The notes under the pieces: generated by a model
The model's database searches: none
What the model was told of the DNA's origin: nothing
Seen by the model: the letters and a program-made list of their open reading frames with translations, nothing else
Translations under genes and position numbers: made by a program
Part shown: in pieces, positions 1 through 9,418 of the stretch
How positions within the stretch are numbered: the first letter of the stretch is position 1
How the letters are laid out: every line of letters starts with the position of its first letter
Source of the DNA: Novosphingobium sp.
GTDB lineage: Bacteria > Pseudomonadota > Alphaproteobacteria > Sphingomonadales > Sphingomonadaceae
Direction of reading: 5' to 3'
Assembly (NCBI GenBank): GCA_016719755.1
Contig: JADJYM010000011.1
Coordinates: 248,001 to 312,000, forward strand
Length of the DNA: 64,000 nt

Positions 1-2
1 TG

Positions 3-269
3 TTCCGCAATCCGCTGCTGGCGGAGGAACTGGACCGGTTTGCCGCCGTACTGCTCGATCCGCCCCGGGCCGGCGCGCGCGAACAGGTGGAGCGGATCGC
101 CGCCAGCGCGGTGGGCCGCGTGGTCTATGTCAGCTGCAATCCTTCCAGCTGGGCGCGCGATGCGGCGCTGCTGGTCGAGGCCGGTTATGTCCTGAAGGAA
201 CTGCGCCCGGTGGGGCAGTTCCGCTGGTCGACCCACGTTGAGCTGGCCAGCCTGTTCGTGCGGCCCTGA
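3..269 (+). CDS. 23S rRNA/tRNA m5U methyltransferase, C-terminal part (TrmA/RlmD family)
   Basis: The window begins inside this gene, so only the last 88 residues are visible. They hold the two catalytic signatures of the RumA/TrmA uracil-C5 methyltransferases: a DPPRAGA motif near the start of the fragment, and YVSCNP, whose cysteine is the nucleophile that attacks C6 of the target uridine. A third conserved element, THVELASLF at the C-terminus, contains the general-base glutamate. The enzyme uses SAM to make 5-methyluridine in 23S rRNA or tRNA. Which RNA it modifies cannot be decided because the N-terminal part (possible TRAM domain and Fe-S cysteines) lies outside the window. It converges on the pseudouridine synthase that follows. 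Confidence 0.85.
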   Translation, partial: FRNPLLAEELDRFAAVLLDPPRAGAREQVERIAASAVGRVVYVSCNPSSWARDAALLVEAGYVLKELRPVGQFRWSTHVELASLFVRP

Positions 270-282
270 ACGCCTTGCCGGA

Positions 283-846
283 TCAGGTCCGGGAAGACTC
301 AAGCGGCACTTCCCGCCATTCGCCGGGGGCGAGGCCTTCCACCGTCCAGTCGCCCACCCGCCAGCGCACCAGCCGCAGGGTCGGGTGGCCCACCGCGGCG
401 GTCATGCGGCGGACCTGGCGGTTGCGGCCTTCGCTGAGGGTCAGTTCGATCCAGCTGTCCGGCACCGATTTGCGCACCCGGATCGGCGGATCGCGGGGCC
501 ACAGGGCGGGATCGTCGATCGCCCGCGCCTTTGCCGGGCGGGTCAGGCCATCCTTCAGCCGCACCCCGCGCCGCACGGCTTCGAGCGTCGCCTCGTCCGG
601 CGTGCCTTCGACCTGGGCGAGATAGGTCTTTTCCAGCTTGTGGCGGGGATCGGCGATCCGGGCCTGAAGCCGCCCATCGTCGGTCAGCACCAGCAGTCCT
701 TCGCTGTCGGTATCGAGCCGCCCGGCGGGGTAGACCCCCGGCACGTCGACGTACCGGGCCAGCGTCGCATGAGCCGAAGTGCCGCCCGGATCGGTGAACT
801 GGCACAGGACGCCATAGGGCTTGTTGAGCAGGATCAGGCGGGCCAT
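283..846 (-). CDS. rluE: rRNA large-subunit pseudouridine synthase, RluE type (RsuA family)
   Basis: A protein of 187 residues if it starts at the internal ATG that opens [12 protein letters not shown], or 199 from the upstream ATG at 882; the shorter form matches RluE-type enzymes. The RsuA-family catalytic motif is [17 protein letters not shown], whose first aspartate is the nucleophile that isomerises uridine to pseudouridine. A second family motif, [10 protein letters not shown], lies in the C-terminal third. There is no S4 RNA-binding domain, which separates it from RsuA, RluB and RluF and points to RluE (U2457 of 23S rRNA in E. coli). The substrate base is inferred from the family. Confidence 0.85.
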   Translation of the reverse strand: MARLILLNKPYGVLCQFTDPGGTSAHATLARYVDVPGVYPAGRLDTDSEGLLVLTDDGRLQARIADPRHKLEKTYLAQVEGTPDEATLEAVRRGVRLKDGLTRPAKARAIDDPALWPRDPPIRVRKSVPDSWIELTLSEGRNRQVRRMTAAVGHPTLRLVRWRVGDWTVEGLAPGEWREVPLESSRT

Positions 847-963
847 CGCTGCGGGACTATGGCGCGGGCGGGCAAAAGGCAAATCCGGCCCGTCTCAATC
901 CTCGTCCTTGCTTCGCTGCGCTCGCAACGACGAATGAACGGGGGCAAGGGTCGGGGCACACTG

Positions 964-995
964 AAGCAAATGGGGCCGGCGTTTCCGCCAGCCCC
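964..995 (-). terminator. Probable intrinsic terminator of an unannotated leftward transcript
   Basis: On the minus strand a 10-bp stem GGGGCTGGCG / CGCCGGCCCC (one U-G pair) closes a GAAA tetraloop and is followed by AUUUGCUU. The rluE gene reads away from it on the same strand and argG ends 725 bp earlier, so no recognised gene ends here. It supports a separate transcript from the structured region at about 1000-1600. The U tract is imperfect. Confidence 0.5.
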
Positions 996-999
996 ACGC

Positions 1000-1600
1000 T
1001 CACCCGCCCGGAGTTCCGGTCGATAGATGGAAATGCTGTCCCGGTCTGCCGTCCGCCTGCCGCTGTGATGCCTTCAGAGCACCTCGCATGCCATCGCACC
1101 GTGGGTGCCGCATCGTGATGCTCATCGCATCGGGCTGCTCAGGATCGGGTACAGGGACCTTTTCCATGAGCCTTGCGTCCTGACGTTCCGGCGGTCCCCT
1201 AAGGTTCCGGCGTTCCATCGTCCCGGCGCTTGAGCCGGTGTGTGGTTCCGTCAGGTGGCGGTTCCGGCCCGAAAGCCATCGCCTGCCACCTGGCGGTTCC
1301 GATGCCGTCCTGCCGCCACCGTTTAGAGCCTTCCGTTCAACCTGGCCGAAGCCCGGCTTTCCTTTTGCCCGTTCCGGTTGCCACAGGGCGACCTTCAGGT
1401 AACGCGCCATTCGCTGCATCTGCGGTTCGCCAGATTCAGTCCGGGGACATCCTGAGGCGTGTTTTCCGATACTGCTGCGGGCATCGCTGCCTGATCGATA
1501 CGCTATGTTTTCCCTATCCTTTTCAGTGGTTTCCCGCTGAAACTTCAAGTTCGGTTTCACCGTCTCGATGACTTGAAGCTGCGCCCGATGGATGAGTCGC
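1000..1600 (-). ncRNA. Candidate structured non-coding RNA region downstream of argG (tentative)
   Basis: The stretch from about 850 to 1720 has no convincing protein gene. Read on the minus strand, 1000-1400 carries at least six copies of a GGAAC core, several as GGAACCGCC or GGAACGCCGG, lying in or beside GC-rich hairpins. One has perfect 8-bp arms, CAGGTGGC / GCCACCTG. Another is CCGGC-TCAAGC-GCCGG. An inverted repeat TTCAAGT / ACTTGAA spans 1544-1577, and the region ends at the hairpin terminator at 964-995. A 200-codon minus-strand frame crosses it, but its product is low-complexity, rich in Arg, Gly and Pro, and has no recognisable domain. It does not match the tmRNA, RNase P or 6S features I know. 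The boundaries are guesses. Confidence 0.3.
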
Positions 1601-1620
1601 ACAAGCGGGCGCAGGCCAAG

Positions 1621-1653
1621 TTATCCACAGATCGCCAGATTGGCGGTGGATAA
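1621..1653. repeat. Inverted repeat with DnaA-box-like arms, downstream of argG
   Basis: Outer arms TTATCCAC and GTGGATAA enclose inner arms CGCCA and TGGCG around a 3-base loop. The left arm with its next base reads TTATCCACA, a perfect DnaA box; the right arm is a one-mismatch box in the opposite direction. A third, degenerate copy of the CCACCGCCA core lies at about 1660-1672. It may be a structural element in the 3' end of the argG transcript or a minor DnaA-binding site. Confidence 0.4.
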
Positions 1654-1721
1654 CTCGGGTCTGGCGGTGGACAGAATCGCCCCGCCCCGTCAGAGGGCGC
1701 GGTTTCGCCTGGCGATCGCGC

Positions 1722-2936
<1,215 letters not shown>

Positions 2937-3009
2937 GGCTGGTTTTCCGCTGGCTTGGCGTTAGGATTCGAGCCGCGCCCTAAGCTATGGGGGCAAGGGA
3001 GGCAAGCCG

Positions 3010-3447
3010 ATGGCGAAGGCGGAACTCAAGACCACGGCGAGCGCAGCCAGCCCGGCAGACTTCATCGCCGCCCTGCCGGACGAGCGCAAGCGAGCCGAAG
3101 CGGCGGCAATCGACGAACTCCACCGCCGGGTGACGGGATGCGAGCCGAAGCTGTGGGGGCCGAGCATCATCGGCTATGGCAGCTATGACTACACCTACGA
3201 CAGCGGCCGCGCAGGCACCTGGATGCGTGCCGGATTCAGCCCCCGCAAGGCGGCGATGACGATCTACCTGATGGCGGACTACTGCAATCGTCAAGCCGAG
3301 GCCGACGCCCTGTTCGCGCGGCTGGGCAAGCACAAGACCGGGAAGTCCTGCCTTTATATCAACAAGCTGGCCGACGTGGACCTGGAAGTGCTGGAAGAAC
3401 TGGTGGCGCTCAGCTGGCAAGCCATGAGCGAGGCCTATCCGGACTGA
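3010..3447 (+). CDS. DUF1801 domain protein
   Basis: A 145-residue cytoplasmic protein with the DUF1801 (YdhG-like) fold. Its markers are the GYGSYDY segment around residue 56, the FSPRKAAMTIYLM strand after it, and the GKHKTGKSCLYINKL block near residue 107. The biochemical role of the family is not established. It is transcribed divergently from argG and ends 13 bp before the converging cfa gene, so it appears to be monocistronic. Confidence 0.85.
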   Translation: MAKAELKTTASAASPADFIAALPDERKRAEAAAIDELHRRVTGCEPKLWGPSIIGYGSYDYTYDSGRAGTWMRAGFSPRKAAMTIYLMADYCNRQAEADALFARLGKHKTGKSCLYINKLADVDLEVLEELVALSWQAMSEAYPD

Positions 3448-3459
3448 TTACCCCGCCGC

Positions 3460-4710
3460 CTAGCGCGCCAGATGCCAGACCGGTTCCGGCTCTGCCGCTG
3501 AAAGGCGCGCCACTTCCTCCTGGATGTAGTCGCGCGTCATCGGCAGGGCATCGCGGCGCTTGACCGACTGCATATGGAAATTGACCAGCGCCGCGCCGCG
3601 GAAGCCCTGTTCCGCGCCGACCAGATAGAATTGCCACATCCGGAACATCCGCGCGTCATAGAGCGAGGTGATCTCTGCCTCGTGCTGGCAAGTGCGGCGG
3701 TACCATTCCTGCAGGGTGTGGGCGTAGTGATAGCGCAGCACCTCAGCATCGCCGATTTCCCAGCCCGTGCGCTCCAGCGAGGTGCACAGCTCGCTGAGGG
3801 ACGGCAGGTAGTGGCCCGGGAAGATGTAGGTGCGCGACCACTTGTCGGTCGGCCCCGGCGGGGCGGCGCGGCCAATGGTGTGGGTCAGCATGATCCCGTC
3901 ATCGGCCAGCAGCGAATGGGTCTTGGCGAAGTATTCGTCGTAATGGCGCGATCCCAGATGTTCGATCATGCCGACCGAGGAGATCCGGTCGAACTGTCCC
4001 TGAACGTCGCGGTAGTCGATCAGCTGGAACTTGACCTTGTCGGCCACGCCTGCCGCCTCGGCGCGTTCGTTGGCGAACTTGACCTGATCGGGCGCAAGGC
4101 TGACGCCCAGCACTTCGCAGCCGTAATGCTTGTGGAAGAACAGCCCAAGGCCCCCCCAGCCGCAGCCGATGTCGAGCACCCGCATGCCCGGCCCCAGCCG
4201 CAGCTTGGCCGCGACCAGCGCCTTCTTGTCGATCTGGGCGCGTTCCAGGCTGTTTGCGGGATCGCGGTAATAGCCCATCGAATATTGCCGGTCCTCATCA
4301 AGGAACAGCTCGTAGAACTGGCGGGTCAGGCCATAGTGGTGGACCGCGTTCTTCGACGAGGCCGTGCGGTCGTTCATCTGGTCGAGCCGCGAACCCAGCC
4401 GGTCGAACAGCCGCTTGACCTTGCTGGGCGGTTGCAGCCCGCCCTTGCGGTTGGCCTGGCCCATCAGGAACAGGATCATGTCGCGGATGTCGTGCGGCGG
4501 TTCCACCACCATCCGCCCGTCCATATAGGCCTCGCCCGCACCCATCCGGGGGTCCTTGGCGACATGCAGCGCCGCGCCCTTGTCGGTAAAGCGGACCACG
4601 ATCGGTTCGGCGGCCGGGTCGCCGTAGTCATAGACCGTCCCGTCATGGTCGATCACCCGCAGCCGACCCTCGCGGACCAGCGGCTTCAGCATCTTGTCGA
4701 GCAGCCACAT
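3460..4710 (-). CDS. cfa: Cyclopropane-fatty-acyl-phospholipid synthase
   Basis: Transfers a methylene group from SAM to the double bond of unsaturated acyl chains in membrane phospholipids. The 416-residue protein has an N-terminal lipid-binding region and then the SAM motif VLDIGCGWGGLGLFF near residue 178. The conserved YSMGYY element lies near residue 145, and the GMIEHLGSRHYDEYF segment near 250 is typical of Cfa enzymes. The start ATG gives the usual MWLLDKML opening. It lies convergent to the DUF1801 gene and divergent from the S46 peptidase. Such enzymes usually act in stationary phase or acid stress. Confidence 0.93.
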   Translation of the reverse strand: MWLLDKMLKPLVREGRLRVIDHDGTVYDYGDPAAEPIVVRFTDKGAALHVAKDPRMGAGEAYMDGRMVVEPPHDIRDMILFLMGQANRKGGLQPPSKVKRLFDRLGSRLDQMNDRTASSKNAVHHYGLTRQFYELFLDEDRQYSMGYYRDPANSLERAQIDKKALVAAKLRLGPGMRVLDIGCGWGGLGLFFHKHYGCEVLGVSLAPDQVKFANERAEAAGVADKVKFQLIDYRDVQGQFDRISSVGMIEHLGSRHYDEYFAKTHSLLADDGIMLTHTIGRAAPPGPTDKWSRTYIFPGHYLPSLSELCTSLERTGWEIGDAEVLRYHYAHTLQEWYRRTCQHEAEITSLYDARMFRMWQFYLVGAEQGFRGAALVNFHMQSVKRRDALPMTRDYIQEEVARLSAAEPEPVWHLAR

Positions 4711-4868
4711 GGCGCGCAGTCTATGCCATGCTGGGGCGGTGGCAAGGGCTTATGACCACGCACCGGACCGGGCGATGCCCCCAAGGGCCACTTGCCAAGC
4801 CGCCCCGCTCCATCGCATGGAAGCGTCATGGCCGTCCGGCCGTTCAAACATTTTCGGAGAGTTCCCCG

Positions 4869-6938
4869 ATGCGTATCCGTTCCCTGCTTCTGGCCGGCGC
4901 CGTTGCCGCCGCGCCGCTTGCCGCCACACCGGCCTTTGCCGACGAGGGCATGTGGACCTTTGACCAGTTCCCCGCCGACAAGATGCGGGCGGACTATGGC
5001 TGGGCGCCCGACCAGAAATGGCTCGACCGCACCCGCGCCGCCGCCGTGCGGCTGACCGGGGGCTGTTCGGCCAGCTTCGTTTCGGACATGGGCCTGATCC
5101 TGACCAATCACCACTGCATCGCATCGTGCCTGCAGGACCTTTCCACCGGTGAGAACGACCTGCTGGCCAAGGGCTTCCGCCCCGGCACGCGCGAGGAAGA
5201 GCTGAAGTGCCCCGGCCAGCAGGCCGAAGTGGTGACCTCGATTGCCGACGTGACGGCTGACGTGAAGGCCGCGATCGGCACCCTGACCGGCGCGGACCTC
5301 GTCAAGGCGCGCGACGCCCGGATTGCCGAGATCGAGAAGGCCGGTTGCACCGATCTCGCCACCACGCGCTGCCAGGTGGTCACGCTTTACGGCGGGGGGC
5401 AGTACAAGCTCTATACCTACCGCAAGTACAGCGACGTGCGGGTTGCCTGGGCGCCGGAAGACCGCGCCGCGACCTTTGGCGGCGATCCTGACAACTTCAA
5501 CTTCCCGCGCTTTTCGCTCGATGCCTCGTTCCTGCGCGCGTATGAAAACGGCAAGCCGGTGAAGCCGGCCGCCTTCCTGAAGTGGAGTCCGCGCGCCCCC
5601 CAGGCGGGCGAGGCGACGTTCGTGGTTGGCAACCCCGGCTCCACCTCGCGCCTGTTTACGGCCGCGCAGCTGGCCTTTGAGCGCGAGGTTGCCCTGCCGG
5701 TGACGCTGGCCATCAATTCGGAACTGCGCGGCCGCTTCCTGCGCGCGATGGAGGAAAGCCCCGAGCGCCGCCGCGAAGGGCAGGATGAACTCAACGGGAT
5801 CGAAAACAGCCTGAAGGTGTTCATTGGCCGGACCAAGGCGCTGAACGACCCGGTCTTCACCGGCAAGCTGGCCGCTGCCGAAACGGAGTTGAAGGCGAAG
5901 AGCGCGGGCAATGCCGCGATCGGCGATCCCTGGGCGCAGGTCGAAGGCGCGATGACCGCGCGCCGCAAGCTGTACCTTGCCAACCGCTTCATCCGTCCCA
6001 ACGGCTCGCTTTATGGCTGGGCACTCACCCTGGTGCGCGGAGCGGCGGAGAAGGCCAAGCCCAATGGCGAGCGGCTGCCCGGCTACACCGATTCCGCCCT
6101 GCCGCTGACCGAGAAGCGCCTGCTGGACGCCAGGCCGGTGACGCCGTGGGTGGACGAGCTGTACATGTCGTGGAGCCTGTCGAAGGCGCGCGAATATCTG
6201 GGTGCGGACGATGCCGACACCCGCCTGCTGCTGGGCCGGGAATCGCCCGAAGGGCTGGCGCGGCGGCTGGTTTCGGGCAGCAAGCTGGCCGATCCGGCGG
6301 TGCGCAAGGCGCTGTGGGAAGGCGGGCAGGCCGCGATCGAGGCCTCGACCGATCCGATGATCGTCTATGCCCGCCAGCTCGACGCGCGCGACCGCGAACT
6401 GACCAAGGCCAACAATGCCGAAGTCGTCGCCCCGCTGACCAGCGCGGCGGCCAAGCTGTCGGACGCGCGCTTCGCCGCCTATGGCGCGGGGGTTTACCCG
6501 GATGCCACCTTCACCCTGCGGATCAGCTACGGCAAGGTTGCCGGGTGGATGGAGCGCGGCAAGGAGGTTGCGCCCGTGACCACGCTGGGCGGCACCTATG
6601 AACGCGCCACCGGGGCCGAACCGTTCGATCTGGCCCCGGCCTTTGCCGCGAACGAGGCCAGGGTCGACAAGGCGGTGGTCTATGACTTCGTCACCACCAA
6701 CGACATCATCGGCGGTAATTCCGGATCGCCCGTGCTGGACAAGGACGGCGCGGTGATCGGCGCGGCGTTCGATGGCAACATCCACTCGCTGGGCGGCAAC
6801 TACGGCTATGATCCGCAGCTCAACCGCACCGTGGTGGTCAGCGCGGCGGCCGTGCAGGAAGCGATGCGCAGCATCTATCCCTCGCCCGCGCTGATGGCGG
6901 AACTGGCGGGGAAGAAGGCGAAGAAGACGCGCAAGTAG
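4869..6938 (+). CDS. S46 family peptidase (DPP7/DPP11-like), exported
   Basis: A 689-residue serine peptidase with a clear signal peptide (MRIRSLLLAGAVAAAPLA, cleaved after TPAFA). The chymotrypsin-type triad of the S46 family is visible: His in TNHHC at residues 79-83, Asp in DPDNFNFPR near 207, and Ser in GGNSGSP at about 618. Family members remove dipeptides from the N-termini of oligopeptides in the periplasm. The residue that sets acidic (DPP11) or broad (DPP7) specificity cannot be assigned by eye. The start is chosen because GGAGA lies 8 bases upstream and the signal peptide begins there; the frame is open further upstream. Confidence 0.92.
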   Translation: MRIRSLLLAGAVAAAPLAATPAFADEGMWTFDQFPADKMRADYGWAPDQKWLDRTRAAAVRLTGGCSASFVSDMGLILTNHHCIASCLQDLSTGENDLLAKGFRPGTREEELKCPGQQAEVVTSIADVTADVKAAIGTLTGADLVKARDARIAEIEKAGCTDLATTRCQVVTLYGGGQYKLYTYRKYSDVRVAWAPEDRAATFGGDPDNFNFPRFSLDASFLRAYENGKPVKPAAFLKWSPRAPQAGEATFVVGNPGSTSRLFTAAQLAFEREVALPVTLAINSELRGRFLRAMEESPERRREGQDELNGIENSLKVFIGRTKALNDPVFTGKLAAAETELKAKSAGNAAIGDPWAQVEGAMTARRKLYLANRFIRPNGSLYGWALTLVRGAAEKAKPNGERLPGYTDSALPLTEKRLLDARPVTPWVDELYMSWSLSKAREYLGADDADTRLLLGRESPEGLARRLVSGSKLADPAVRKALWEGGQAAIEASTDPMIVYARQLDARDRELTKANNAEVVAPLTSAAAKLSDARFAAYGAGVYPDATFTLRISYGKVAGWMERGKEVAPVTTLGGTYERATGAEPFDLAPAFAANEARVDKAVVYDFVTTNDIIGGNSGSPVLDKDGAVIGAAFDGNIHSLGGNYGYDPQLNRTVVVSAAAVQEAMRSIYPSPALMAELAGKKAKKTRK

Positions 6939-6954
6939 GCCAGCCGTCCAAAGT

Positions 6955-7040
6955 CCCTCCCCAGCGGGGAGGGGTTGGGGTGGGGGCAAGACGGCAGCGT
7001 CCGATCACCCCCTCCCAACCCTCCCCCTCACGGGGGAGGG
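6955..7040. repeat. Inverted pair of palindromic REP-like units (no cargo)
   Basis: Two copies of a unit face each other with 21 bp between them (6955-6986 and 7008-7040). Each is a hairpin built from CCCTCCCC and GGGGAGGG arms, followed by a G-rich tail GTTGGG(G)TGGGGG. The second copy is the reverse complement of the first. The same architecture occurs at 49758-49852 and around the DUF559 gene at 51713-52131. It lies between the converging S46 peptidase and GDT1-family genes and could also act as a terminator. Confidence 0.75.
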
Positions 7041-7069
7041 CCAGTCCGGCTTGCTGGATGCCCCCAAGC

Positions 7070-7693
7070 TCACTCTGCACGAACGGATGAGGGTGGGGTG
7101 CGGGACCGAGCTCTACCCAGCCAGCCCATGATCTCGCCCAGCTGCCAGGCGCCCAGCACGAAGAACAGCAGCGCGGCGATGGCGCGGGTGGCCTTCATCG
7201 ATATGCGCTGGGTGATCGCCTCGCCCAGGAACACCGCCGGGCCATTGGCCAGCATCATGCCCAGCGTGGTGCCCGCCGCGACGACCAGCACGCTCTGGTA
7301 ATGGGCGGCCAGCGCGATAGTGGCCACCTGCGTCTTGTCGCCCATTTCGACCACGAAGAAGCTGACCAGCGTGGTCACGAACGCCCCGCCGCGCTGGCGC
7401 ACGGTATCCTCGTCATCGTCCAGCTTGTCGGGCACCAGGGTCCAGGCGGCCATGGCGATGAAGCCCAGCGCCACGGCGATGCGGAACCACGGCGCGTCGA
7501 GCAGCCCGGCAACCTCCTTGCCGACCAGCGCGGCGAGCGCGTGGTTGAGCAGGGTCGCGGCGAGGATGCCCGCCAGGATCTGCCAGTGCGCTCCGCGCAT
7601 CCGTGCCGCCAGCACGATCGCCAGCAGCATGGTCTTGTCGCCGATCTCGGCGAGCGCGACGACAGCGGTGGAGGAGAGGAAGGCCTCAAGCAT
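7070..7693 (-). CDS. TMEM165/GDT1 family (UPF0016) cation transporter
   Basis: A 207-residue inner-membrane protein with six hydrophobic helices. It has the two family signature motifs, ALAEIGDKTML near residue 15 and VEMGDKTQVAT near residue 115, each in the first helix of a three-helix repeat. The two E-x-G-D-K-T motifs form the cation site. Bacterial members such as MneA and Mnx export manganese, and relatives move calcium. It starts 12 bp after the stop of the SDR gene on the same strand, so the two are probably cotranscribed. Mn(II) export is an inference from the family. Confidence 0.9.
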   Translation of the reverse strand: MLEAFLSSTAVVALAEIGDKTMLLAIVLAARMRGAHWQILAGILAATLLNHALAALVGKEVAGLLDAPWFRIAVALGFIAMAAWTLVPDKLDDDEDTVRQRGGAFVTTLVSFFVVEMGDKTQVATIALAAHYQSVLVVAAGTTLGMMLANGPAVFLGEAITQRISMKATRAIAALLFFVLGAWQLGEIMGWLGRARSRTPPSSVRAE

Positions 7694-7705
7694 CAGGGAG
7701 TGGTC

Positions 7706-8458
7706 CTATTCCCGCGCGAGGTAGAGCACGTCGCGCGGCTGGGCCAGCAGGTGCTGGCCCGAATCGATGTAGAGCGTCTGTCCGCTCTCCAGCCAGCCCT
7801 GGGCAAGGAACAGCGCGGCATCGGCCAGTTCCTGCGGATCGGTGAGGCGCTGCAGCAGGTTCATCCGGCCGCTCAGTTCATGCTCATCCTCGCGCTGGTC
7901 GTGGCTGGGCAGCATGGCGCCGGGGGCCAGGCCATAGACGCGGTCCTCGCCGCGCTGCTGCGCCATGGCCAGCATCGGCACCGTCGCGGCAAAGGCGTGC
8001 TTGGCCATGGTGTAGGAGAAGAAATCGGGATTGGGGTTGAGCAGCTTCTGGTCAAGGAACTGGATCACCCGCCGTCCGCCAGCGCTGCGGGCCTGCGCCA
8101 GAAAGGCCTGGGCCATGCGCGTCGGGGTTTCGGCGTTGACCGCCATCGCCTCGGCGAAGATGTCCGGCTCGATTGCCCGGGCGGTATCGGGCCGGAACAC
8201 GGTGGCGCAGTTGACCAGCACCCGCCAGTCATCCAGCCGTGCGGCCAGGCCCGCGATCATCGCCAGCGCGGCCTCGCCGTCCGCCAGGTCGCAGGTGACG
8301 ACCTCGGCGCTGGGCAGGCTGGCGGCGAGCTCGTCCGCCGCAAGGGTCGAATGGTGGACGTGGATCACCACGTGCCAGCCCGCCGCGCCAAAGGTGCGGG
8401 CCAGGACCGCGCCGATGCGGCGGGCGGCTCCGGTGACGAGGATGGCGGGGCGGGTCAT
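7706..8458 (-). CDS. Short-chain dehydrogenase, pteridine reductase-like (FolM/PTR1 type)
   Basis: A 250-residue Rossmann-fold oxidoreductase. The nucleotide motif is TGAARRIG, in which an arginine replaces the second glycine of the classical TGxxxGxG; this change is typical of pteridine reductases and FolM. The catalytic YxxxK appears as YTMAK near residue 147, and the NCATVF segment near residue 84 corresponds to the NNAS motif. The likely reaction is NADPH-dependent reduction of dihydropterins or dihydrofolate, but a role in other carbonyl reductions cannot be excluded. It is upstream of the GDT1-family gene with a 12-bp gap. Confidence 0.8.
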   Translation of the reverse strand: MTRPAILVTGAARRIGAVLARTFGAAGWHVVIHVHHSTLAADELAASLPSAEVVTCDLADGEAALAMIAGLAARLDDWRVLVNCATVFRPDTARAIEPDIFAEAMAVNAETPTRMAQAFLAQARSAGGRRVIQFLDQKLLNPNPDFFSYTMAKHAFAATVPMLAMAQQRGEDRVYGLAPGAMLPSHDQREDEHELSGRMNLLQRLTDPQELADAALFLAQGWLESGQTLYIDSGQHLLAQPRDVLYLARE

Positions 8459-8551
8459 GCCGCCAGCCTGTGCGGGGCCGAGGGCGCCGCGTCAACATTC
8501 CTGACGAACGGGATTCCCTTCAGTTCGTGTCAAGCGCAAGACAGGCGGGCG

Positions 8552-8920
8552 TCAGCGGCAGCGGGTGGGGCCGCGATCGATCTCGCGGCCGATCAGGGCT
8601 CCGGCAACGCCGCCGATGATCATGCCCGTGGCCCGTTCGCCCTGCGTATCGACCGCGCGGCCGATCAGCGCGCCCAGCGCGGCGCCGACCAGCAGGCCGG
8701 TCGTGCCATCCCTGCGCTTGCAGTAATAGCGGCCATCTTCGCCTTGCCAGTACCGGATGCCGTTATCGGTGCGGCGATAGGCAATGTCACCGCTCTTGGC
8801 GCGGTACCCGTGGGCGGGGGCCCAGGCGGGCGGACCGGCATGAGCGGCAGCCGTGGGCAGGACGGTGGTTGCCAGCACGGCGGTGGAAAGGGCGGCGGCG
8901 ATCAGGTTTGTGCGCAGCAT
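8552..8920 (-). CDS. Exported glycine-zipper 2TM domain protein
   Basis: A 122-residue protein with a signal peptide (MLRTNLIAAALSTAVLA, cleavage near TAAAHA). A tyrosine-rich segment (YRRTDNGIRYWQGEDGRYYC) precedes two glycine-zipper helices, GLLVGAALGALIGRAVD and GMIIGGVAGALIGREID. This is the layout of the Rickettsia 17-kDa surface antigen/OsmB-type family, which sits in or at the outer membrane; its function is structural or unknown. The start at 8920 is preceded by AAGGAG, although the frame stays open for another 130 codons upstream. Confidence 0.85.
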   Translation of the reverse strand: MLRTNLIAAALSTAVLATTVLPTAAAHAGPPAWAPAHGYRAKSGDIAYRRTDNGIRYWQGEDGRYYCKRRDGTTGLLVGAALGALIGRAVDTQGERATGMIIGGVAGALIGREIDRGPTRCR

Positions 8921-9003
8921 GGGTCTGCTCCTTGAAATCCGGGAGAGTCCCTTCTTGCCCGCCAAGCTGAACCCTGGCTTGCCCGTGGGGACGAGCCGCC
9001 CCG

Positions 9004-9049
9004 GCGCTGCGGCCAGCCGTGCGCGCTGCGGCCAGCCGTGCGCGCTGCG
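9004..9049. repeat. Short tandem repeat, 19-bp unit, 2.4 copies
   Basis: A unit beginning GCGCTGCGGCCAGCC repeats with a 19-bp period starting at 9004, 9023 and 9042 (the last is partial). It lies between the stop of the lipoprotein gene and the start of the glycine-zipper gene, both on the minus strand. No function is evident. Confidence 0.8.
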
Positions 9050-9056
9050 CGTCCGG

Positions 9057-9359
9057 TCAGTCCGGCTTCGCGGCTTCGGATGCGGCGGCGCCGGGCGGCG
9101 GGTCCTTGGCCCATGGGTTGACCTTGGGCTTGGCCTCTTCGGGCTTGGCCTCGTCCTCCTTGGGCGCCTCGGCCGGAAGCGGCGGAGTGTCGCTGGCCCA
9201 GGGGTTGGGCTTGGCCTTGGCCCCGTCCTCGCCTTCCTTGTCCGCCGCTTCGGGGGTGGCGGCAGCGGCATCGGCATCCGGTTCGGCCGGCGTTTCACCG
9301 CCAGAGCAGCCGCCAAGCAGCAGCGACGCGGCGGCCAGGGCGATCAGTTGACGTTTCAT
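9057..9359 (-). CDS. Small Pro/Ala/Lys-rich lipoprotein
   Basis: A 100-residue lipoprotein: the signal sequence MKRQLIALAAASLLLGGC ends in a good lipobox (LGGC, cysteine at residue 18). The mature part is low-complexity, rich in Ala, Pro, Glu and Lys, and contains the short repeat NPWA(S/K)D twice (near residues 52 and 82). No catalytic domain is seen. An extended, disordered envelope-spanning role would suit the composition, but this is inference. I do not recognise the family. Confidence 0.75.
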   Translation of the reverse strand: MKRQLIALAAASLLLGGCSGGETPAEPDADAAAATPEAADKEGEDGAKAKPNPWASDTPPLPAEAPKEDEAKPEEAKPKVNPWAKDPPPGAAASEAAKPD

Positions 9360-9418
9360 GAAGCGTTCCTCCCGTTGTCCGCCCTATCTGGTGCGGCAGT
9401 CCCTAACAGAAGGTAAGC

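Noticed and set aside
1000-1602. 200-codon minus-strand frame downstream of argG
   Set aside because: Low-complexity product without domain or signal, no ribosome binding site, and it coincides with hairpins and repeated GGAAC motifs; non-coding RNA fits better.
1621-1653. Chromosomal replication origin
   Set aside because: Only two or three DnaA-like boxes, no strongly AT-rich unwinding region and no origin-linked genes (hemE, dnaA, parAB) nearby.
4686-6989. 767-codon frame antisense to the S46 peptidase
   Set aside because: Shadow frame; the plus strand encodes an S46 peptidase with signal peptide and full triad.
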